From contig NZ_CP054021.1 of the NCBI RefSeq assembly GCF_005862305.2, positions 3,388,501 to 3,452,500 of the forward strand: 64,000 nucleotides of DNA. Direction: 5' to 3'. Source of the DNA: Rhizobium indicum (lineage in GTDB: Bacteria > Pseudomonadota > Alphaproteobacteria > Rhizobiales > Rhizobiaceae). The notes below the pieces were generated by a model. The model searched no databases, was not told where the DNA came from, and saw nothing but the letters and a program-made list of their open reading frames with translations. Shown here piece by piece: positions 48,190 through 58,646 of the stretch (positions within the stretch are counted from its first letter, which is position 1; each line of letters begins with the position of its first letter). The position numbers and the translations under genes are program-made.

Positions 48190-49164
48190 TCACGTGCCGA
48201 GGGCTGCGACGTCCTGGTTTTCTTCGGCATCGCTGCCGGGAATGAAGGCGTGGAAGGCCGCAAGGGCGGCGGCGCGGTAGATATCGCGCTCCTGAAAGAT
48301 CTCGTGACGGGCGCCGTTGATCGGCACCAGCTGGCCGGCACGGAAATAACGCGAAAGCCGCTCCTGCGCCGTATAGGGCACGACACCGTCGCGCGTCGGG
48401 GCGATGACGATGGTCGGGATGGTGATCGAGAAGAGATGGTAGGGTGAGGTGACCCGGTCCATCGTGCGAAAAGCCTCGATCAGCCAGCGGGCCGTCGGCG
48501 GCCCGAGCGTCAATTCCGGATAGGCCTTCATCATTGCGACATTGCGCTCGAAGCGGTGTTCGTCCGAGGTCAGCGGGTTATCGCTGAAGTTCGGCTCCTT
48601 CAGTTTCGAGGTCAGCGGCAGGAAGCCGAGGCCGACGGCAGTCAGCGTGCCGGCGAGAGCGCGGATGACGCGGGGCGAGGCCGACTGGCCGGTCAGGCCG
48701 ATGAAGGGCGCCGACAGCACCATGCGATCGATACGGGTGGTGAGATAGGGCGCGGCGGACAGTGCGATCAGGCCGCCGGTGGAATGCGCGAGCAGATAGA
48801 AGGGCAGGCGGGTATCCGGCAGCACCACCTTTTCCAGGAAGGTATCGAGATCACGCTCGTAATCGGCAAAGCGGCGGATGTGGCCATGGTTGCGGCGCTT
48901 CATGAGCCGTGACGAACCGCCCTGGCCGCGCAGGTCGAAGGTCGCGACCCAGAGACCCTTGGCCGTGAGGTCGCGGATCGTTTCGAAATATTTCTCGATA
49001 TATTCGTTTCGGCCGTGAAGGATGACGACGGTGCCCTTGGCAATCTGGCCACCCGAGCGGAAGACGGCGTAACGCAACTGGTGGCCGTCATGGGTTTCGA
49101 AGAACCCTTCCGTGCGGTTTTCCGGGGCGGGATTATCGGGCGTCGAATAGAGAACCTGATCCAT
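48190..49164 (-). CDS. alpha/beta hydrolase, lysophospholipase-like
   Basis: The 324-residue protein starts at 49164 (MDQVLYSTPDNPAPENRTEG). It shows the Hydrolase_4 layout: oxyanion HGRNEYIEKYFE, DLRGQGGS, nucleophile elbow LLAHSTGGLIAL (Ser), late Asp in APTRDGVVPY and His in NGARHEIFQE. This is typical of PldB-like lysophospholipases or monoacylglycerol lipases. No signal peptide. Confidence 0.88.
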   Translation of the reverse strand: MDQVLYSTPDNPAPENRTEGFFETHDGHQLRYAVFRSGGQIAKGTVVILHGRNEYIEKYFETIRDLTAKGLWVATFDLRGQGGSSRLMKRRNHGHIRRFADYERDLDTFLEKVVLPDTRLPFYLLAHSTGGLIALSAAPYLTTRIDRMVLSAPFIGLTGQSASPRVIRALAGTLTAVGLGFLPLTSKLKEPNFSDNPLTSDEHRFERNVAMMKAYPELTLGPPTARWLIEAFRTMDRVTSPYHLFSITIPTIVIAPTRDGVVPYTAQERLSRYFRAGQLVPINGARHEIFQERDIYRAAALAAFHAFIPGSDAEENQDVAALGT

Positions 49165-49545
49165 GACTTTGCCAATGCGCCGCTGCTGACTGCTTCGCAT
49201 CAGGGATAGCGCATGGCATCCGGCTTGGAAAGCGGTGGGGAAAAGGGCCGGCAGGAGCATGAGGGTGCTCGCGGCCGGCCGAGGTTGAGACTGAAGAAGA
49301 AGGGACGATGCACTTCAGTCATCGGGACCAGATTCACCCGACGCCGAAATTCCTAGGCGAATGCGCCTGAACGCGCTCCGAACCGGTCGTTCATGCGGGG
49401 TTCACGGGCCGATCAAGGCGATTCCGGAAAGGTCTTGAACTCCTCGAATCCCATCACCATCTCCTTTCTGCGGGTGCCGAACAGGGCCTGCACAACCGTC
49501 CCAAGGCCGCCAAGGATGGGGTCTCAGGGGCAATTCATCGCAACA
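49165..49545. other. intergenic region upstream of hsp20
   Basis: About 380 bases without a supported gene. It contains the hsp20 promoter and a leader of unknown length. No other feature is clear. Confidence 0.4.
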
Positions 49546-49571
49546 CGTCGCTTCCACAGGAGGACATCATG
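49546..49571 (+). promoter_or_regulatory. ROSE-like RNA thermometer hairpin over the hsp20 RBS
   Basis: The Shine-Dalgarno GGAGG (49559-49563) can pair with CTTCC (49551-49555) across the loop ACA, just 5 bases before the ATG. Occluding the RBS in a weak hairpin that melts on heating is the hallmark of ROSE elements, which control many rhizobial small heat-shock genes. The full upstream ROSE hairpins were not verified. Confidence 0.6.
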
Positions 49572-50039
49572 CGTCACGTAGACTTCTCTCCCCTTTATCG
49601 TTCAACCGTCGGTTTCGACCGGCTCTTCACCATGCTCGACAGCCTTGCCCAGCCGGAGCAGGCGCAGACCTATCCGCCCTATAATATCGAGCGCACCGGT
49701 GAAAACACCTATCGCATCACCATGGCCGTTGCCGGTTTCGACGAGACCGAACTTTCGATCGAAGCCCATGCCCATGTGCTGTCCGTGAAGGGTGAAAAGA
49801 ACGAGGAACCTGCCGAAAGCGGCGAATTCCTCTACCGAGGCATTGCCAAGCGCGCCTTCGAGCGCCGCTTCCAGCTTGCCGATCATGTCGAGGTGACCGC
49901 CGCTTCGCTGAAGAACGGCCTGCTGCACATCGACCTTCTGCGCAATATTCCCGAGGCCATGAAGCCCCGCAAGATTACAATTGCCGCAGAACCGGTCGAG
50001 GCTCCGAAGGCCATCGAAGCGCAGATCATCAACGGCTAA
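49569..50039 (+). CDS. small heat shock protein (Hsp20 / IbpA family)
   Basis: The 156-residue protein has a short N-terminal arm (VGFDRLFTMLDSL), an alpha-crystallin domain (about 38-125; NTYRITMAVAGFDETELSI, FLYRGIAKRAFERRFQLAD, NGLLHIDLLRNIPE) and a short C-terminal tail. It is an ATP-independent holdase for heat-denatured proteins. It resembles class A rhizobial Hsp20 proteins. Confidence 0.95.
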   Translation: MRHVDFSPLYRSTVGFDRLFTMLDSLAQPEQAQTYPPYNIERTGENTYRITMAVAGFDETELSIEAHAHVLSVKGEKNEEPAESGEFLYRGIAKRAFERRFQLADHVEVTAASLKNGLLHIDLLRNIPEAMKPRKITIAAEPVEAPKAIEAQIING

Positions 50040-50062
50040 TCAGATCCTTATCGGATAAAACG

Positions 50063-50090
50063 AACGGCGCTCCATCGGGGCGCCGTTTTT
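50063..50090 (+). terminator. Rho-independent terminator after hsp20
   Basis: The stem AACGGCGC / GCGCCGTT is followed by a T-run, 24 bases after the hsp20 stop and next to the convergent transporter gene. Confidence 0.9.
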
Positions 50091-50098
50091 GTTGTTGC

Positions 50099-51103
50099 TT
50101 AGGCCGGGCTGCCGGCCTCTTTCATCTCTTTTTCCGTTGCGCGGCGGGCCGCGGCGGCGGCGTATTTCTGGGCAATGACGGCGCAGACCATCAGCTGGAT
50201 CTGGTGGAACAGCATCAGCGGCAGCACGATCGCGCCGATCGACTGGCCGGCGAAGATGACGTTCGCCATCGGTACGCCGCTTGCGAGGCTCTTCTTCGAG
50301 CCGCAGAAGGTGATGGTGATCTGGTCGGCCTTGTTGAAGCCCAGCCACCGGCTGCCGAACATCGTCAGCACCAGGACAATTGCCAGCAGAACCATGTCGG
50401 CGGCGATGACGACGGCGATATTGGCGATCGAGAAGGTGTGCCACAGGCCCTCGACCACCGCCGTGCTGAAGGCAAGATAGACGACCATCAGGATCGAGCC
50501 GCGGTCGACAGGCATCAGGATTTTCTTCTTGGCGCGAATCCAGTCGCCGATCCAGGGCTGCAGGACCTGGCCGATGATGAAGGGGGCAAGCAGCTGCAGC
50601 AGGATCTGCTCTAATGCGTCGAAGGAGAAGCCGCCATGGCCGCCGACGGAAAACAGCAGGCCGACGAGCAGCGGCGTCAGGAACATGCCGAAGATGTTGG
50701 ATGCAGAGGCCGAGCAGATGGCGGCGGGCACATTGCCGCCCGCCATCGAGGTGAAGGCGATCGACGACTGCACCGTGGACGGCAGGACGCAGAGGAAGAG
50801 GATGCCGAGATAAAGCGGCTGCGGCAGGATCGTGTCGGGGATCAGCCCGAGCGCCATGCCGAGCAGCGGGAAGATGCCGAAGGTCGTCAGCAGGATGACG
50901 ATATGCAGGCGCCAGTGCAGCAGGCCTGATATGACCACGTCGCGCGACAGGCGGGCGCCATGCAGGAAAAACAGCAGCGCGATAGCAAGATCGGTGGCGA
51001 TGCCGAAATAATCCGCGAACGTGCCGCGCGCCGGCAGCAACGAGGCAAGGATGACGGTGCAGACGAGCAGGATGGTGAATGTATCGGGCAGAAAGCGGCG
51101 CAT
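50099..51103 (-). CDS. SBF-like (bile acid:sodium symporter superfamily) transporter
   Basis: The protein (about 334 residues from 51103; in-frame starts also exist at 51133 and 51148) has about ten hydrophobic segments and the signatures of the YfeH/SBF-like group: LFFLHGARLSRD, LPSTVQSSIAFTSMAGGNVPAAICSASASNI and CGSKKSLASGVPMANVIF. It is a putative Na+-coupled transporter of an organic anion. A divergent LysR gene follows, probably its regulator. Confidence 0.88.
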   Translation of the reverse strand: MRRFLPDTFTILLVCTVILASLLPARGTFADYFGIATDLAIALLFFLHGARLSRDVVISGLLHWRLHIVILLTTFGIFPLLGMALGLIPDTILPQPLYLGILFLCVLPSTVQSSIAFTSMAGGNVPAAICSASASNIFGMFLTPLLVGLLFSVGGHGGFSFDALEQILLQLLAPFIIGQVLQPWIGDWIRAKKKILMPVDRGSILMVVYLAFSTAVVEGLWHTFSIANIAVVIAADMVLLAIVLVLTMFGSRWLGFNKADQITITFCGSKKSLASGVPMANVIFAGQSIGAIVLPLMLFHQIQLMVCAVIAQKYAAAAARRATEKEMKEAGSPA

Positions 51104-51193
51104 GGCGGTCTCGCGGCTTGATAAAACAGTCATTGTTCTGTCGTCCATTATGATCCAGGATGCAAGAAATAACAGTTATTGAGAATCTGGATC

Positions 51194-52048
51194 ATGCTGG
51201 ACCTTTCGCAATTGCGCAGTTTCGTCGCCGTCGAACAGATGGGCAGTTTCACGCTCGCCGCCGAAAGGCTGGGCCTCGGGCAGTCGACGGTCAGTCAGCA
51301 CATCCAGCGGCTGGAGGCAGCGCTCGGGCGCAGGCTGCTGGCACGCGATACGCATAAGGTGATGCTGACCGGCGATGGCGAGGCGCTGTTGTCGCATGCG
51401 CGCGCCATGCTTTCGATCGAGGGGCAGGTACAGTCGCTGTTTAAGAACAACAGCCTGCGCGGCAGCCTGCGGCTCGGCGTGTCGGAGGACTTCGTCACCA
51501 GCCAGCTGCCGGCGGTGCTGGAGGATTTCGTTCGTTCGCACCCTTCGGTCGACCTCGAACTGACAGTGGCGCTTTCCGGCGTTCTTTACGAGATGCAGGA
51601 CAATGGCGAGATTGATCTGGTGCTCGCCAAGCGCCGGCTCGGCGATGCGCGCGGAAAGCTCGTCTATCGCGAGCCGCTCGTCTGGCTGGCGCGCGATCCC
51701 GAGCGTGTGCTTGCCTCCGGCCCTTTGCCGCTGATCGCCTTTCCGCCGCCGAGCGTGACACGAGTGATCGCGCTCGAAGCGCTCGGGCGAAACGGGGTGC
51801 CGTGGCGGATCGTCTGCACCTGCGGCAGCCTGAGCGGGCTGACGGCGGCGGCGCGGGCCGGAATGGGCGTGCTGGTGCAGCCACGCAGCATGGCGCCCTC
51901 AGGACTGAAGGAGATTGCGGTCGGAAAACTTCCGGCGCTGGAGGATGTGGAATTTGTGCTGGTGCCGCGCAAGGGAGCCGATCAGGCGCTGGTTTCAGCA
52001 CTGTCGGAGGATATTCTGCAAAAGGTGAGGGGACTGAGGTCGGCGTGA
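51194..52048 (+). CDS. LysR-family transcriptional regulator
   Basis: The 284-residue protein starts at 51194 (MLDLSQLRSFVAVEQMGSFT); it has the N-terminal winged helix (LAAERLGLGQSTVSQHIQRLEAALGRRLLARD) and the LysR substrate-binding domain. It is divergent from the SBF-like transporter gene with a 90-base shared promoter region, the classic arrangement for a LysR controlling its neighbour. Confidence 0.93.
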   Translation: MLDLSQLRSFVAVEQMGSFTLAAERLGLGQSTVSQHIQRLEAALGRRLLARDTHKVMLTGDGEALLSHARAMLSIEGQVQSLFKNNSLRGSLRLGVSEDFVTSQLPAVLEDFVRSHPSVDLELTVALSGVLYEMQDNGEIDLVLAKRRLGDARGKLVYREPLVWLARDPERVLASGPLPLIAFPPPSVTRVIALEALGRNGVPWRIVCTCGSLSGLTAAARAGMGVLVQPRSMAPSGLKEIAVGKLPALEDVEFVLVPRKGADQALVSALSEDILQKVRGLRSA

Positions 52049-52062
52049 GTCCTTGCCCGTCA

Positions 52063-52095
52063 CCGAAAGGCCTGCCGGGCCGGCAAGCCTTTCGG
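52063..52095. terminator. hairpin between convergent genes
   Basis: A perfect stem CCGAAAGGC / GCCTTTCGG with an inner GC-rich palindrome lies between the LysR and threonine aldolase stops. There is no T-run, so termination is uncertain. Confidence 0.45.
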
Positions 52096-52103
52096 GCAGG
52101 CGA

Positions 52104-53156
52104 TCAGGCGGCCAGGCACTTCAAGAAGCCATCGACATCCGCTTCGGTGGTCGCGAAGCTGGTGACGAGGCGGATCAGGGTTTCGCTTTCGGAAACGAGT
52201 TCGGGCATTGCCGCCGGGACCGGCCATGCGTAAAATTTCGCGCCCCTTTCCTCCGCAGTTTTTGCGGCACTTTTGCTGACGACGGCAAAGACTTCGTTGG
52301 ACGCGGTCGGCCAGGCGAGGCGGGCGGAGTTGCTCGTGCCGATACCGGCGCGCAGCCGGTCGGCCATGCCGTTCGAATGGCGGGCGAGATCGAGCCAGAG
52401 ATCGTTTTTGAAATAGGCATCGAACTGGGCGGCGATGAAACGCGACTTGGAGAAGAGCTGGGCGGCGCGCTTGCGGATGAAAGGCATTTCCCGAGCCTGA
52501 TCCGGATTGAAGAAGACGATCGCTTCAGCACACCAGCAGCCGTTCTTGGTGCCGCCGAAGGACAGCATGTCGACGCCGCGCTTCCAGGTCATTTCGGCCG
52601 GTGTGGCGCCGAGTGCGACCAGGGCGTTGGCGAAGCGGGCGCCGTCCATGTGGAGCGGCAGATTGCGCTTCCTTGATATGGCGGCGATCTCGCCGATCTC
52701 CGGCAAGGAGTAGACGGTGCCGATCTCGGTCGCCTGGGTGATGGTCACCGCGCTGGCGCGGCCGTGATGGACGGCATCCTCGGGAAAGCTTGCGATCTTC
52801 GCCGAAAGCTTTGCCGGATCGATCTTGCCGGCTTCGCCGTCAATGGCAACGAGGCGGGCGGCGCCGGAGAAAAATTCCGGCGCGCCGCATTCATCCTCGA
52901 TCACATGGGCCTCCGAATGGCAGAAGGTGATGCCGCCGGGCCGCTGGACGCTTGCCAGCGATAGGGAGTTGGCGGCCGTGCCGGTGGCGACGAAGAAAAC
53001 CGAAACCTCACGCTCGAAGATCTCGGAAAAACGGGCCTCGACCTTCCTGTCGAGATCGCCGGCGCCATAGGCCGCGGCAAAGCCGGTCGATTCCGTCAGC
53101 AGACGTTCGGCAATGGATTTGTGGGCGCCGGCCCAGTTATCGGAAGCAAAGAACAT
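52104..53156 (-). CDS. low-specificity L-threonine aldolase
   Basis: The 350-residue protein starts at 53156 (MFFASDNWAGAHKSIAERLL). It is a fold-type I PLP enzyme with the Schiff-base lysine in MLSFGGTKNGCW, the PLP-phosphate region FVATGTAANSLSLA and the DGARFANALVALG motif. It cleaves L-threonine/allo-threonine to glycine and acetaldehyde. The symbol ltaE would fit. Confidence 0.92.
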   Translation of the reverse strand: MFFASDNWAGAHKSIAERLLTESTGFAAAYGAGDLDRKVEARFSEIFEREVSVFFVATGTAANSLSLASVQRPGGITFCHSEAHVIEDECGAPEFFSGAARLVAIDGEAGKIDPAKLSAKIASFPEDAVHHGRASAVTITQATEIGTVYSLPEIGEIAAISRKRNLPLHMDGARFANALVALGATPAEMTWKRGVDMLSFGGTKNGCWCAEAIVFFNPDQAREMPFIRKRAAQLFSKSRFIAAQFDAYFKNDLWLDLARHSNGMADRLRAGIGTSNSARLAWPTASNEVFAVVSKSAAKTAEERGAKFYAWPVPAAMPELVSESETLIRLVTSFATTEADVDGFLKCLAA

Positions 53157-53695
53157 GGGGGAAACCGTGGGAAAGGAGGGGGTTGGCAAAGTCCGCAGCG
53201 GACATTACGCCAAAGCTTCACAGGATCAAGGTTGTCGCCTGCGACACATCACGGAAATTGAACTACGCAATCAATAAACAAAATAATACGTCTCGGCGTA
53301 ATTTTATTTCGTCGCTGCAGCTGCTCAGGCAATCTTCCGTCGCAAATTGACGTTTTTTAACGGAGCGCTCTTGCAGAGCCGAATGCTTTCTGGCATAGAA
53401 CTGATGAATTAGGACAGTGTTGCTGTCCTATTTTGGCCTTTATGACCGAAGAGGCGCCGAAAGCCCTGGAACAGACCGGCTTTCACGCTATAGTTCTTCC
53501 GAGCGTCAAGCCTCAAGGGCGGCGCGCGGAGGCGAATGGCAGGCGCGGAACGCGACGGTTTGCTTTCCTTTAAAAGCAGATGTCTGCGGCCGATCTTCAC
53601 AATGCAACAGCGCTGTCATGCGCCGAACCTATCTTCGGGTTGCGGCGCGAGACGAAAAGCCGCCCGCGGCCCCGCGGGCTTCGACAGGAGGAAAG
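53157..53695 (+). promoter_or_regulatory. long upstream region of gltB
   Basis: These 539 bases hold no gene. A perfect inverted repeat TAGGACAG-TGTTG-CTGTCCTA lies at 53410-53430, followed by TTTTGG; it may be an operator or a weak terminator. The region 53200-53420 is AT-rich, consistent with promoters. gltB has a strong RBS (aggaggaaag) at 53687-53695. Confidence 0.5.
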
Positions 53696-56600
53696 ATGAT
53701 GACGAAGACGCCATCCATGGAAGTTGACCGGTTTGCTGCTGCAGAGCTGCGCGCGACGGCCAATATCTCCAAATCCGCCTCCGGCCTGCCGAAGAAACAG
53801 GGCCTCTACGATCCGCGCAACGAACATGATGCCTGCGGCGTCGGCTTCGTCGCGCATATGAAGGGCCAGAAGTCGCACCAGATCGTCAAGGATGGCCTGT
53901 TCATTCTCGAGAACCTGACGCATCGCGGCGCCGTCGGCGCCGATCCGCTGATGGGTGACGGCGCCGGCATCCTGGTGCAGATCCCCGACCGTTTCTTCCG
54001 CGAGGAGATGGCCGAGCAGGGCATCACCCTGCCGCCGGTCGGCGAATATGGCGTCGGCCATATCTTCATGCCGCGCGATGAAAAGCAGATCGAGCACTTC
54101 AAGAAGGTGATCAAGGATGTCATCACCGAGGAAGGTCAGGTCTTCATCGGCTTCCGCGACGTGCCGGTCGACAATTCGTCGCTCTCCAAGGCGCCGGCCA
54201 TTGCCGCCACCGAGCCGCATCATGTGCAGGTCTTCATCGGCGCCGGTGAGGATGCCGAAAACAACGACGAGTTCGAGCGCCGGCTGTTCACGCTGCGCAA
54301 GGTGATCTCCAACCGTATCTATGACGAGTTCGACGGCGAGGAGAGCAATTTCTATCCGGTGTCGCTGTCGTCGGCGACGGTGGTCTACAAGGGCATGTTC
54401 CTGGCTTATCAGGTCGGCGTCTATTACAAGGACCTGTCGGATCCGCGTTTTGAAAGCGCGGTCGCCCTGGTGCACCAGCGCTTCTCGACCAACACCTTCC
54501 CGTCATGGAAGCTCGCGCATCCCTACCGCATGGTCGCCCATAACGGCGAGATCAACACGCTGCGCGGCAACGTCAACTGGATGGCGGCGCGCCAGGCGTC
54601 GGTCTCCTCACCGCTGTTCGGCGAGGACATCTCCAAGCTCTGGCCGATCTCCTACGAGGGGCAGTCGGACACGGCCTGCTTTGACAACGCGCTCGAATTC
54701 CTGGTGCGCGGCGGTTATTCGATGGCGCATGCCGTGATGATGCTGATCCCGGAAGCCTGGGCCGGCAACCAGTCGATGGCGGCCGAACGCAAGGCCTTCT
54801 ACGAATATCATGCGGCGCTGATGGAGCCCTGGGACGGGCCGGCTGCCGTCGCCTTCACCGACGGCAAGCAGATCGGCGCGACGCTCGACCGCAACGGCCT
54901 GCGGCCGGCGCGCTACCTCGTCACGAATGACGACCGCGTCATCATGGCGTCCGAAGCCGGCGTGCTGCCGGTTCCGGAGGAGAAGATCATCCAGAAGTGG
55001 CGCCTGCAGCCGGGCAAGATGCTGCTGATCGACATGGAACAAGGCCGCATCATTTCCGACGACGAGGTGAAGTCGCAACTGGCGACGGCGCATCCCTATC
55101 GCAGCTGGCTCAATCGCACCCAGCTCATCCTCGAAGACCTGAAGCCGGTGGAACCGCGGGCACTGCGCCGCGACGTCTCGCTGCTCGACCGCCAGCAGGC
55201 CTTCGGCTACACGCTCGAGGACACACGCATCCTGATGTCGCCGATGGCGACGACCGGCCAGGAAGCGATCGGCTCGATGGGCACGGATACGCCGATCTCG
55301 GCGATGTCGGAAAAGCCGAAGCTGCTCTACACCTATTTCAAGCAGAACTTCGCGCAGGTGACCAACCCGCCGATCGACCCGATCCGCGAGGAACTGGTCA
55401 TGAGCCTGGTTTCCTTCATCGGGCCGCGGCCGAACATTCTCGACCATGAGGGGGCGGCCAACGCCAAGCGGCTCGAGGTTCGTCAGCCGATCCTGACCAA
55501 TGGCGATCTCGAAAAGATCCGCTCGATCGGTCATACGGAAGACCGTTTCGACACCAAGACGCTCGATTTCACCTATGATATCGAGCGTGGTGCCGAAGGC
55601 ATGCCCGAAATGCTCGACCGGCTCTGCGAGCGCGCGGAAGCGGCCGTCAAGGGCGGCTACAACATCATCGTGCTCTCCGACCGCCAGATCGGGCCGGACC
55701 GGATCGCGATTCCTGCTTTGCTCGCCACAGCTGCCGTGCATCACCATCTGATCCGCAAGGGGCTGCGCACCTCGGTCGGTCTCGTCGTCGAGACCGGAGA
55801 GCCGCGCGAAGTCCATCATTTCTGCCTGCTTGCCGGCTACGGCGCCGAGGCGATCAACCCCTATCTCGCCTTCGACACGCTGCTCGACATGCATGCCAAG
55901 GGCGAATTCCCGAAGGAAGTGGATGCTTCCGAAATCGTCTACCGCTACATCAAGGCGGTCGGCAAAGGCATCCTCAAGGTCATGTCGAAGATGGGCATCT
56001 CGACCTACCAGTCCTATTGTGGCGCGCAGATCTTCGATGCGATCGGCCTGCAGTCGGAACTGATCGACAAGTATTTCTTCGGAACCGCGACGATGATCGA
56101 AGGCGTCGGCCTCGAGGCGATCGCCGCGGAAACCGTCGCCCGCCATAATGCGGCCTTCGGCACCGATCCGCTTCTTGCCACGACGCTCGATATCGGCGGC
56201 GAATATGCCTACCGCATGCGCGGTGAAAGCCATGCCTGGACGCCGGATGCGGTCGCAGCCCTCCAGCATGCCGTGCGCGGCAATGCCGAGGACCGCTACC
56301 GCGAATTCGCCGACATGGTGAACAATTCGGCGCTGCGCATGAACACGATCCGCGGGCTCTTCAAGATGAAGAGCGCCGAGGCGCTCGGCCGTACGCCGGT
56401 ATCGATCGACGAGGTCGAGCCGGCGGCCGATATCGTCAAGCGTTTCTCGACGGGGGCGATGTCCTTCGGATCGATTTCCAGGGAGGCGCATACGACACTG
56501 GCGATCGCCATGAACCGGATCGGCGGCAAGTCGAACACCGGCGAGGGCGGCGAAGAATCCGACCGCTATATACCGCTGGCCAATGGTTCGATGAACCCGG

Positions 56601-58420
56601 AGCGTTCGGCGATCAAGCAGATCGCCTCGGGCCGCTTCGGGGTGACCACCGAATATCTCGTCAATGCCGACGTGCTGCAGATCAAGGTGGCGCAGGGCGC
56701 CAAGCCTGGCGAAGGTGGCCAGCTGCCGGGTCACAAGGTTGACGCGACGGTTGCCAAGACCCGCCACTCGACACCGGGCGTCGGCTTGATTTCGCCGCCG
56801 CCGCACCACGACATCTATTCCATCGAAGATCTGGCGCAGCTGATCTACGATCTGAAGAACGTCAACCCGACTGCCGATGTTTCGGTCAAGCTGGTCTCGG
56901 AAGTCGGCGTCGGTACGGTCGCTGCCGGCGTCGCCAAGGCGCGCGCCGACCATATCACGGTCGCCGGCTTCGACGGCGGCACCGGTGCCTCACCGCTGAC
57001 CTCGCTCAAACATGCCGGCAGCCCCTGGGAAATCGGCCTTGCCGAGACCCAGCAGACTCTGGTGCTGAACGGCTTGCGTTCGCGCGTCGCCCTGCAGGTG
57101 GACGGCGGCCTGAAGACCGGCCGCGACGTTATTATCGGAGCGCTGCTTGGAGCCGACGAGTTCGGCTTTGCCACCGCGCCGCTGATTGCCGCCGGCTGCA
57201 TCATGATGCGCAAGTGCCATCTCAACACCTGTCCGGTGGGTGTGGCGACCCAGGATCCGGTGCTGCGCAAGCGCTTCAAGGGCGCGCCGGAGCACGTCAT
57301 CAACTACTTCTTCTTCGTCGCCAACGAAGTGCGCGAAATCCTCGCCTCGCTGGGCTTCACCCGGCTCGACCAGATCATCGGCGCCTCGGAGCTGCTGGAG
57401 AAGGACGAGATGCTGAACCACTGGAAGGCGAAGGGCCTCGACTTCAGCCGCATCTTCCACAAGGTCGACGCTCCCAAGGAAGAGACCTTCTGGACGAGCC
57501 GGCAGAAGCACCCGATCGACGACATTCTCGACCGCGTGCTGATCGAACAGGCGCAGCCGGCACTGACGGCCAAGACGCCCGTTGCCTTCGAGGTCGGCAT
57601 CAAGAACGTCGACCGGTCGGTGGGCGCGATGCTTTCCGGCGAGGTCGCCAAGCGTTATCGCCATCGCGGTCTGAAGGAAGACACGATCAACGTGACGCTT
57701 CGCGGCACGGCGGGGCAGAGCTTCGGCGCCTTCCTGGCGCGCGGCGTCACCTTCAACCTGATCGGTGACGGCAACGACTATGTCGGCAAGGGCCTTTCGG
57801 GCGGCAAGATCATCATCAGGCCGCCGGAGAATTCGAGGATCGTCGCCGAGGACTCGATCATCGTCGGCAACACCGTGCTTTATGGTGCGACCGAGGGCGA
57901 ATGCTACTTCCGCGGTGTGGCGGGCGAACGTTTCGCCGTGCGCAATTCGGGCGCGATCGCCATCGTCGAGGGTGTCGGCGACCATGGCTGCGAATACATG
58001 ACCGGCGGCGTCGTCGTTGTGCTCGGCGCCACGGGCCGCAACTTCGCAGCCGGCATGTCCGGCGGTGTCGCCTACGTGCTCGATGAAACCGGTGATTTCG
58101 CCAGCCGCTGCAACATGGCAATGGTCGAGCTCGAGCCGGTGCCCGAGGAGGACGACATGCTGGAGAAGCTGCATCATCACGGCGGTGATCTCATGCACAA
58201 GGGACGCGTCGACGTCTCTGGCGACATGACGCGCCATGACGAGGAGCGCCTTTACCAGCTGATCTCCAACCATCTGCATTATACGGGCTCGGCCCGCGCC
58301 ACTGAGATCCTCGACAACTGGGCCGATTACCGGCCGAAATTCCGCAAGGTCATGCCGGTCGAATACCGGCGTGCGCTCGAGGAAATGGAGCGCAGCCGGA
58401 TGGGCATCGCCGCGGAATGA
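53696..58420 (+). CDS. gltB: glutamate synthase (NADPH) large subunit
   Basis: The 1574-residue protein starts at 53696, after acaggaggaaag. The N-terminal propeptide precedes the catalytic Cys47 ([14 protein letters not shown]) of the Ntn-type glutaminase domain. The central domain, FMN-binding synthase domain ([25 protein letters not shown]) and the 3Fe-4S cluster cysteines ([19 protein letters not shown]) follow, and the C-terminal beta-helix domain has repeated G-x-x-G motifs. It makes glutamate from glutamine and 2-oxoglutarate with GltD. Confidence 0.98.
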   Translation: MMTKTPSMEVDRFAAAELRATANISKSASGLPKKQGLYDPRNEHDACGVGFVAHMKGQKSHQIVKDGLFILENLTHRGAVGADPLMGDGAGILVQIPDRFFREEMAEQGITLPPVGEYGVGHIFMPRDEKQIEHFKKVIKDVITEEGQVFIGFRDVPVDNSSLSKAPAIAATEPHHVQVFIGAGEDAENNDEFERRLFTLRKVISNRIYDEFDGEESNFYPVSLSSATVVYKGMFLAYQVGVYYKDLSDPRFESAVALVHQRFSTNTFPSWKLAHPYRMVAHNGEINTLRGNVNWMAARQASVSSPLFGEDISKLWPISYEGQSDTACFDNALEFLVRGGYSMAHAVMMLIPEAWAGNQSMAAERKAFYEYHAALMEPWDGPAAVAFTDGKQIGATLDRNGLRPARYLVTNDDRVIMASEAGVLPVPEEKIIQKWRLQPGKMLLIDMEQGRIISDDEVKSQLATAHPYRSWLNRTQLILEDLKPVEPRALRRDVSLLDRQQAFGYTLEDTRILMSPMATTGQEAIGSMGTDTPISAMSEKPKLLYTYFKQNFAQVTNPPIDPIREELVMSLVSFIGPRPNILDHEGAANAKRLEVRQPILTNGDLEKIRSIGHTEDRFDTKTLDFTYDIERGAEGMPEMLDRLCERAEAAVKGGYNIIVLSDRQIGPDRIAIPALLATAAVHHHLIRKGLRTSVGLVVETGEPREVHHFCLLAGYGAEAINPYLAFDTLLDMHAKGEFPKEVDASEIVYRYIKAVGKGILKVMSKMGISTYQSYCGAQIFDAIGLQSELIDKYFFGTATMIEGVGLEAIAAETVARHNAAFGTDPLLATTLDIGGEYAYRMRGESHAWTPDAVAALQHAVRGNAEDRYREFADMVNNSALRMNTIRGLFKMKSAEALGRTPVSIDEVEPAADIVKRFSTGAMSFGSISREAHTTLAIAMNRIGGKSNTGEGGEESDRYIPLANGSMNPERSAIKQIASGRFGVTTEYLVNADVLQIKVAQGAKPGEGGQLPGHKVDATVAKTRHSTPGVGLISPPPHHDIYSIEDLAQLIYDLKNVNPTADVSVKLVSEVGVGTVAAGVAKARADHITVAGFDGGTGASPLTSLKHAGSPWEIGLAETQQTLVLNGLRSRVALQVDGGLKTGRDVIIGALLGADEFGFATAPLIAAGCIMMRKCHLNTCPVGVATQDPVLRKRFKGAPEHVINYFFFVANEVREILASLGFTRLDQIIGASELLEKDEMLNHWKAKGLDFSRIFHKVDAPKEETFWTSRQKHPIDDILDRVLIEQAQPALTAKTPVAFEVGIKNVDRSVGAMLSGEVAKRYRHRGLKEDTINVTLRGTAGQSFGAFLARGVTFNLIGDGNDYVGKGLSGGKIIIRPPENSRIVAEDSIIVGNTVLYGATEGECYFRGVAGERFAVRNSGAIAIVEGVGDHGCEYMTGGVVVVLGATGRNFAAGMSGGVAYVLDETGDFASRCNMAMVELEPVPEEDDMLEKLHHHGGDLMHKGRVDVSGDMTRHDEERLYQLISNHLHYTGSARATEILDNWADYRPKFRKVMPVEYRRALEEMERSRMGIAAE

Positions 58421-58646
58421 ATTGCACCGGACATCCGTCACCTGACGACTGCAGGTGACGGGTGACGAAAATATCTCGATGACCCGTGACGATCACACCG
58501 ACGGCGAAGGCTGTCCAGATCGCCCGGATGTCTTTCAGGGGATATGGTCCAATGACGGTCAAGACAAGCAACTTGCCCCGGGTACCGGGACTGACGATAG
58601 ACAGATTGGCTGCGGTGAGGCGGTCATGAGGGTAAGGGACGAAGAT

